Assembly (NCBI GenBank): GCA_028290325.1
Contig: JAQGJY010000163.1
Span: forward strand, 1 to 10,575
Reading direction: 5' to 3'
DNA: 10,575 bases
Source: Tardiphaga sp.
GTDB lineage: Bacteria > Pseudomonadota > Alphaproteobacteria > Rhizobiales > Xanthobacteraceae
Position 1 is the first letter of the stretch. Each line of letters begins with the position of its first letter. The notes beneath the pieces were generated by a model. It ran no database searches and was not told where the DNA came from. It saw only the letters and a list, made by a program, of their open reading frames with translations. The translations under genes and the position numbers were made by a program. Positions 6,581 to 10,575 of the stretch are shown in pieces.

Positions 6581-7200
6581 AGCGCGGTCTCCGGCTGCTT
6601 CGGCAGCCCGGTGCCGATCATCGAATCCCGCGTCACCAATTCGGCGAGTTGCTGTTCGCTCCAGCCATCGGTGCCGTCTGGTCGCATCGGCAGCACCAGA
6701 AAGCGGGTTTCCGCCGTCGAATCCCAGATCCGGATGTCGATGTCCCGCGCAAGGCTGACGCCAAAATCGGCGAGCACGCCGCGCGGGTCTTTGACCGCGC
6801 GGGCGCGATAGGGCGCGGCCTTGTACCAGACCGGCGGCAGGCCAAGCATTTCCCAGGGGTAGCAGGAGCACAATGTGCAGACGACCATGTTATGGCGTCG
6901 CGGCGTGTTCTCGATCACCACGAGGTGGTCGCCGGTGCGGCTGACATGGCCGAGCGTGTTGACGGCCTTGGTGCCGTCGTCCAGCAGCGCCTGTCGAAAG
7001 GCGGGGTCGACCCAAGCCTTGGCGACGACCCGCGCGCCGCTGTGTGGACCGATTTTGGTTTCGTAGGACTGGATGATGACATCCAGCGCGGCCGGATCGA
7101 TATAGCCTTTTTCGGTCAAGACGGTTTCCAGCGCGCGGACCCGCAGCTCGGTGTCCGACAATTCCGAATGGTCGTGATCGTGGTGATGATGCTCGCTCAT
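6577..7200 (-). CDS. nthA: Nitrile hydratase alpha subunit, cobalt type
   Basis: A 207-residue alpha subunit of nitrile hydratase, which hydrates nitriles to amides in the cytoplasm. The metal-claw motif is VCTLCSC (107-113), with ligands C108, C111 and C113. Threonine rather than serine in the second motif position is the known mark of cobalt enzymes. Further family segments are RVVAKAWVDPAFRQALL (57-73), VVIENTPRRHNMVVCTL (94-110) and WDSTAETRFLVLP (159-171). The N-terminus is histidine-rich: seven of the eight residues H4-H11 apart from aspartates are metal-ligand candidates (HHHHDHDH). The start at 7200 is the only suitable ATG; no Shine-Dalgarno sequence is seen. The stop overlaps the start of the beta gene (ATGA), showing coupled expression. 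Confidence 0.95.
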   Translation of the reverse strand: MSEHHHHDHDHSELSDTELRVRALETVLTEKGYIDPAALDVIIQSYETKIGPHSGARVVAKAWVDPAFRQALLDDGTKAVNTLGHVSRTGDHLVVIENTPRRHNMVVCTLCSCYPWEMLGLPPVWYKAAPYRARAVKDPRGVLADFGVSLARDIDIRIWDSTAETRFLVLPMRPDGTDGWSEQQLAELVTRDSMIGTGLPKQPETAL

Positions 7201-7210
7201 GCGGATGAGG

Positions 7211-7237
7211 ATAATCGCAATATTCCGGCGCTGTCGA
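7211..7237 (-). promoter_or_regulatory. Tentative promoter of the nitrile hydratase operon
   Basis: Read leftward, TCGACA (7237-7232, 5/6 to TTGACA) and GATTAT (7216-7211, 4/6 to TATAAT) are separated by 15 bases, shorter than ideal. The -10 box lies 10 bases before the alpha-subunit ATG, so the leader would be only a few nucleotides. This fits the absence of a ribosome binding site, but the match is weak. Confidence 0.25.
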
Positions 7238-7263
7238 GCCGCGAAGCTGGTAGCCTATCCGTC

Positions 7264-8007
7264 ATGGAACGCTGGATTCCCCGTCTGCTGGTCGTGCTTG
7301 GCGTCGTCGCGACGGCGCTCGCGCTATTGCTGACAGGCGATGCCTTGGCGGCCAACGGCGCGTACATGGTTGATGCCGCCGACATCTCCGACCTCAATAC
7401 GTGCAAGCTGGAAAGCTGGCTGTCCGCCGCCAAGAACGGCGATTTGCTCGCCGTCGCCAATCCGTCTTGCGTGATCGAGATCGGCAAGCCGGTCGAACTC
7501 AGCCTGCTGACCAGCCGTTCCCGGTCGGATGGTGCGTGGAGCACCTTCGTGCAGCCGAAACTCAAGTTCAACATCGAGCCGACCGGCATCGGCAAATGGG
7601 GTTATTCGTTTCTGGCTGGCTCCGCGTTTGACACCCAGAGCGGCGAGCAATTGAACGCCTTTGCGGAAATCCCCGCGACGTTCCGGTTTTCCGAGGTGAC
7701 GCGCGTCAATCTCAACGCCGGCTGGTTCTGGGATCGCGTCAACGATCGACATTATTTTCAATACGGCGCGGGCTTCGACTGGAAGTTCAGCGAGCTGTGG
7801 TCGTTCACGATCGAGGCGTTCGGGCTGGCCGGCGCCGCCGTCGCGGATCAGCCGAGCCAGATCAGGCCGCGCATCCAGACCGGATTTCGCTACCGGCCGA
7901 ACGAGACTTTCTCCGTCGATGTGATCTACGGCCACAACATTACAGGCGAAGGCTCGAACTGGTTCACGGTCGGCACCACGGTTCGGTTTCCGCCGCCCGG
8001 CAAATAG
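7264..8007 (+). CDS. Exported protein of unknown function, probable outer-membrane beta-barrel
   Basis: A 247-residue protein I cannot assign to a named family. The N-terminus looks like a Sec signal peptide: positively charged MERWIPR, a hydrophobic core at about 8-23, and a likely cleavage site after ALA or ALAA (28-30). No lipobox cysteine is present. The mature part has two cysteines (C47 and C69) that could form a disulfide. It then alternates polar and aromatic residues in strand-like stretches such as VNLNAGWFWDRV, HYFQYGAGFDWKF, RIQTGFRYRP, FSVDVIYGHN and WFTVGTTVRF, which suits an outer-membrane barrel. The frame is open far upstream, but that part only reads antisense through the alpha-subunit gene, so the ATG at 7264 is preferred. 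It diverges from the nitrile hydratase operon (63-base gap). The hydratase-family gene follows after 53 bases. Confidence 0.7.
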   Translation: MERWIPRLLVVLGVVATALALLLTGDALAANGAYMVDAADISDLNTCKLESWLSAAKNGDLLAVANPSCVIEIGKPVELSLLTSRSRSDGAWSTFVQPKLKFNIEPTGIGKWGYSFLAGSAFDTQSGEQLNAFAEIPATFRFSEVTRVNLNAGWFWDRVNDRHYFQYGAGFDWKFSELWSFTIEAFGLAGAAVADQPSQIRPRIQTGFRYRPNETFSVDVIYGHNITGEGSNWFTVGTTVRFPPPGK

Positions 8008-8060
8008 CGCGCCGCCGCACCGCTCCACAATCAAAAAAACAAACGAAGGACGCAGACGGC

Positions 8061-8867
8061 ATGCCGCGATTGGTCAGCATCGAGAAGGGGCTCGGCCCCG
8101 AAGGCCGCATCGCCGTGGTGCGATTCGATCGCGGCGACGGCATCAACGCGCTGTCGCCGGAGGCCTTGCGCCAACTCACCGAGGCCGCGCGCAGCTTCGA
8201 GGACGACGCGGCGACCTCCGTCGTGGTGCTGACCGGCGGCGCGAAGGCCTTCAGCGCCGGCTTTGACCTCAAAGACCCGGAGGGGCGGGCGCGGGCGGCC
8301 ATGGACCTTGGCGCGTTGCGCCGGCACCTCAAGCTCGGGCCGCGCCTGACCAAAGCGTGGCAGGAGATGGAGCAGGTCACGATCGGCGCGATCGAAGGCT
8401 TTTGCGTCGGCGGCGGTGTCGCGCTCGCGGTCGCGCTCGACTTTCGCGTGATGGCGCAGGACGCCCATCTGCGGGTGCCCGAAATCGGCCTCGGCATGAA
8501 CATGAGCTGGCAGAGCGTCCCACGCATGCTGCATCTGATGGGGCCGGCGCGCACGAAGCAGGCGGTGATCCTGGCGGACGACCGCATCAGCGCGGCGGAG
8601 GCCTATGAATGGCGGCTGGTCGAGCATCTCGCGCCGGCTGGCGCGGCTTTCGACACCGCGATGGCGCTGGCAACGAAAATCGCGAGGCAGCCGCCGATCT
8701 CGGTGGCGATGACCAAGCTGACGGTGAACCGGTTGGCCTACGCGCTCGACGATCTCGCGTCGCATATGGACGGTGACCAGTTCGCGCTCGCCGGCTTCAG
8801 CGCCGACAGCAAGGAGGGCGTGTCGGCATTTCTTGACCGACGCAAACCGCGCTTCAGAGGCAAATAG
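8061..8867 (+). CDS. Enoyl-CoA hydratase/isomerase family protein with altered active site
   Basis: A 268-residue crotonase-fold protein. The first oxyanion-hole segment is AFSAGFDL (63-70). The second is IEGFCVGGGVAL (111-122), with G118 at the position of Gly141 of rat mitochondrial hydratase. The position of catalytic Glu144 is alanine (A121). The second glutamate is kept as E141 in VPEIGLG, 20 residues later, the same spacing as Glu144 to Glu164. Such single-glutamate members are often not classical hydratases, so the reaction and CoA substrate are unknown. GAAGGA (8045-8050) lies 10 bases before the ATG at 8061 and supports this start; the frame continues upstream only through the preceding gene in another reading. 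It may be co-transcribed with the exported protein gene 53 bases upstream. Confidence 0.85.
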   Translation: MPRLVSIEKGLGPEGRIAVVRFDRGDGINALSPEALRQLTEAARSFEDDAATSVVVLTGGAKAFSAGFDLKDPEGRARAAMDLGALRRHLKLGPRLTKAWQEMEQVTIGAIEGFCVGGGVALAVALDFRVMAQDAHLRVPEIGLGMNMSWQSVPRMLHLMGPARTKQAVILADDRISAAEAYEWRLVEHLAPAGAAFDTAMALATKIARQPPISVAMTKLTVNRLAYALDDLASHMDGDQFALAGFSADSKEGVSAFLDRRKPRFRGK

Positions 8868-8922
8868 ATGTTCCGACAGTGGTTCCACGGCGCAAAAAGC
8901 GCTAACGTGCTGTCGGGCAAGT

Positions 8923-8927
8923 GGGGA
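8923..8927 (+). promoter_or_regulatory. Ribosome binding site that fixes the GTG start at 8935
   Basis: GGGGA lies 7 bases before GTG 8935. No ATG lies in this frame between the hydratase stop and the conserved region, so this site decides the start of the GrlR-like gene. Confidence 0.6.
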
Positions 8928-8934
8928 CTTTCCA

Positions 8935-9657
8935 GTGTTTCGCGGTTTCTACAAGTGTGCATTTCACGTCGGCGAAACGCCCGGCCGGAGCGTCATGTAT
9001 GTCGGCGGTGGCGAGATGCTGGGTGGCAATTCGGCGTTCGCGCATATCGGCCATTATGACGAGATCGATGGCGAGATCATCGCCGATGTCGGCATTCACA
9101 GGCACAATCCGGATCTGAGCTACAAGTCGCTGCTCGGCGCGGACGACGCGACGGTTCAGATCGTCGGCAAGGCGCATGGCGACGCCTGGCATTTTCACGG
9201 CGGCTCGCGGCAGCTGCCCGGCGCGCCGTTCCGGTCGGTGATGACGGCGCTCGGCGACGAGATCGGTCCGTTGCCCGGACCGGACGCGGTCGGGGCAGGC
9301 GGCATCATCAACGGGCTCTACTCGGTCCACATGCAGGCGCTCGACGGCATCAATGTCGGACTGACCGGGATCATGCTGCTGTATGACGGTCGCATCCTCG
9401 GCGGCGATGCGTTCTTTTATTATCTCGGCACCTATTCGAGCATCAACGGCCGCTGGAAGGGCAGCTTCCTCAATCAGGAGCACACGCCGGCCAAGAGTGA
9501 ACATCCTCTGTTCGGCGGTCTCGAAGTCGGCGTCGGCTTTTCCGGCACCTGCGACGACAAGGGCGCGACGCTGGAGGCGACCGCATTGGTCGGCAAGCGC
9601 AGCATCCGGCTGATGGCCAAGCTGACGCTGATGCGCCAGGGATCGCTGAGCACTTAG
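8935..9657 (+). CDS. Tandem GrlR-like domain protein
   Basis: A 240-residue protein that appears to contain two copies of a GrlR-like domain. Copy 1 (about 2-106) starts FRGFYKCAFHVGE and contains GGGEMLGGNSAFAHIGHY. Copy 2 (about 125-236) starts INGLYSVHMQALDG and contains YDGRILGGDAFFYYLGTY. Both share an N-terminal G-(F/L)-Y strand, a D/G-G-x-(M/I)-L-G-G-(N/D) turn and an (I/L)-G-x-Y strand. E. coli GrlR is about 120 residues, a lipocalin-like dimeric barrel that binds the activator GrlA of the LEE type III secretion system. Two copies in one chain could form an internal dimer. No GrlA or secretion gene is present here, so a role in secretion control should not be assumed. The start is GTG 8935 with a GGGGA site. 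No transmembrane segment or signal peptide is seen. It lies 67 bases after the hydratase-family gene. Confidence 0.65.
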   Translation: MFRGFYKCAFHVGETPGRSVMYVGGGEMLGGNSAFAHIGHYDEIDGEIIADVGIHRHNPDLSYKSLLGADDATVQIVGKAHGDAWHFHGGSRQLPGAPFRSVMTALGDEIGPLPGPDAVGAGGIINGLYSVHMQALDGINVGLTGIMLLYDGRILGGDAFFYYLGTYSSINGRWKGSFLNQEHTPAKSEHPLFGGLEVGVGFSGTCDDKGATLEATALVGKRSIRLMAKLTLMRQGSLST

Positions 9658-9660
9658 GCT

Positions 9661-9741
9661 GATTCGCTGAATCAAAGGCAGCTTCCCGGCTCTCATAACA
9701 ACGGCCTTTCCAGCGCGATGCGCTACCGGACCTTGCGTCCG
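9661..9741. terminator. Cluster of small hairpins between convergent genes
   Basis: Three perfect 5-bp stems lie in the 119-base gap: GATTC/GAATC (9661-9673, loop GCT), AGCGC/GCGCT (9712-9724, loop GAT) and CGGAC/GTCCG (9727-9741, loop CTTGC). None has a T-run. Their place between two convergent stops suggests transcription ends here, but each stem alone is weak. Confidence 0.3.
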
Positions 9742-9776
9742 CGCGCGATCAGATCAAGAATGGCTGGCGCGACGTC

Positions 9777-10226
9777 TCAGGCGTTGGCCTCTTCCGGCAA
9801 GAAGTCGACCTCATGCGCGGCCGAGATGCGAACGATCTCGGCAACATCGGTGAGGTCGTGCAATTTCTCGAACAACGCCTCGAGCTGCCGCGCCGGCGAC
9901 ACCCAGAACAAGGCGCGCGCGGGCTTGTCCGATTTGTTGAAATAGCCGTGCGGAATACCACGGGGCAGGCGCACCAGATCGCCCGCTTCGGCCCGCACCC
10001 ATTCGCCGTCGAGCTTGAGGTCGAGCACGCCCTCCTGCACGAGAATGAACTCTTCCTGCGTCGGATGGATATGCACCGGCACGAACTGGCCGGGCTGGCT
10101 GTTGGTCTCGAAGGCGAACGTCGAGTCCGTCATGGCCTTCGGGAAGTAGACCTGACCGAGAATAGTCCAGCTCTTTCCGGAATGACCCTCGCCGCCGCGC
10201 GTGATGCCTTTGTCCAGTGCCGCCAT
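9777..10226 (-). CDS. Single-domain cupin protein
   Basis: A 149-residue small cupin. Motif 1 fits G-x5-H-x-H-x4-E-x6-G exactly, with G46, H52, H54, E59 and G66. Motif 2 fits G-x5-P-x-G-x2-H-x3-N exactly, with G82, P88, G90, H93 and N97. H52, H54, E59 and H93 are the expected metal ligands, so it is likely a metal-binding barrel. It could be a dioxygenase, isomerase or sensor, but the substrate cannot be read from the sequence. A C-terminal helical tail (about 112-149) follows the barrel. The ATG at 10226 is chosen because a strong AGGAGGGG site (10240-10233) lies 6 bases before it; an open extension upstream has no cupin character. It is convergent with the GrlR-like gene. Confidence 0.88.
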   Translation of the reverse strand: MAALDKGITRGGEGHSGKSWTILGQVYFPKAMTDSTFAFETNSQPGQFVPVHIHPTQEEFILVQEGVLDLKLDGEWVRAEAGDLVRLPRGIPHGYFNKSDKPARALFWVSPARQLEALFEKLHDLTDVAEIVRISAAHEVDFLPEEANA

Positions 10227-10406
10227 GGTCTGCCCCTCCTGAAACCGTTCCGCCGCAGACTGCGATGCCATCGCCTCGGGCGCTAGCCGGAAAACGAATC
10301 CAGCAGCCGCCGGACGAAAAAACTTTCGGCCGGCGCGACATATGCATAGGCTTACAGCGGACGTGTCCGGATCAGACCGGATACCGAATAGCGGCTGGCG
10401 CGGTGA
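10227..10406. other. Non-coding region upstream of the cupin gene
   Basis: Apart from the cupin ribosome binding site, no gene is seen in this part of the 349 bases at the right end. Two CCGGAT copies (10367-10372 and 10377-10382) are exactly 10 bases apart, one helical turn. An 8-base palindrome TATGCATA lies at 10341-10348. Either could be an operator for the cupin gene, but no convincing promoter was found by eye. Confidence 0.35.
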
Positions 10407-10575
10407 TGTCGGCATGAGGTCAGGTCGACCACGGACTTTGACGGGGGCAGGCCAACGGCTCGCGGGTTCGGCCGAGTCCTGACCACCGACGTGGACCAGG
10501 CCGCTCAGCGCGGCGTCTCGATCTCCGAGGCGCTGCTGGATATCCGGCTCGATCATCTGCGCCGACGGTTGCTGG
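10407..10575 (+). CDS. Possible fragment of an AraC-type regulator running off the right edge
   Basis: After a TGA at 10404-10406 the frame stays open to the end of the window. A GTG at 10491 is the only plausible start. The last residues, GVSISEALLDIRLDHLRRRL, resemble the end of the first helix-turn-helix and the linker helix of AraC/XylS proteins (pattern G-x-S-F-S-E-x-L-x-x-x-R-L-x-x-A-R-x-x-L). The expected preceding segment is not clear in this frame, so it may be a decayed gene, a frameshifted gene or chance. Very short, so low confidence. Confidence 0.25.

Noticed and set aside
6649..7263. Long N-terminal extension of the exported protein
   Set aside because: It is the antisense reading of the nitrile hydratase alpha gene. 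A signal peptide begins at the ATG 7264.
8868..9059. Rightward frame starting with ATG right after the hydratase-family stop (TAGATG)
   Set aside because: It is out of frame with the GrlR-like domains, ends early and has no recognisable content. GTG 8935 with a good ribosome binding site is better.
1..10575. CRISPR arrays, tRNA or rRNA genes, insertion sequences, attachment sites
   Set aside because: No regularly spaced repeats, cloverleaf, transposase motif or terminal inverted repeats were recognised by eye.

Overview
The window is GC-rich chromosomal DNA of an alphaproteobacterium. It most likely belongs to the Bradyrhizobium/Rhodopseudomonas/Afipia group, because the order ntrX - D-amino-acid aminotransferase - hfq - hflX - mazG is, from general knowledge, typical of that lineage. 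No mobile element, CRISPR array, tRNA or rRNA was recognised.

Left part (1-5427), conserved core: the C-terminal two thirds of the response regulator NtrX (1-747), a class IV PLP aminotransferase (891-1748), hfq (1952-2200) and hflX (TTG start, 2212-3627) all read rightward. hfq and hflX are 11 bases apart and probably form one operon, behind a good sigma-70-like promoter (1789-1817). mazG (3796-4620) reads leftward. It is divergent from queC (4702-5427), whose best promoter lies so close to the ATG that the mRNA is probably leaderless.

Middle part (5560-7200), accessory catabolism: a leftward three-gene nitrile hydratase operon of cobalt type. It holds the alpha subunit with its metal motif C-T-L-C-S-C, the beta subunit, and a small accessory/activator protein. 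The genes are joined by 4-base stop/start overlaps (ATGA, then GTGA). The beta gene carries a one-base frameshift near 6255-6295 in the sequence as given, so either the enzyme is inactivated or the sequence has an error.

Right part (7264-10575): three rightward genes follow. They are an exported, probably beta-barrel protein of unknown function (7264-8007), an enoyl-CoA hydratase/isomerase family protein that lacks one of the two canonical catalytic glutamates (8061-8867), and a protein built from two GrlR-like domains (8935-9657). A leftward single-domain cupin (9777-10226) faces them. The last 349 bases are mostly non-coding, with a weak hint of an AraC-type regulator fragment running off the right edge.

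No wholly new system is evident. The points most worth a second look are the beta-subunit frameshift, the tandem GrlR-like protein, the altered hydratase active site, the probable leaderless queC, and an A-rich leader in front of hfq that could allow autoregulation.
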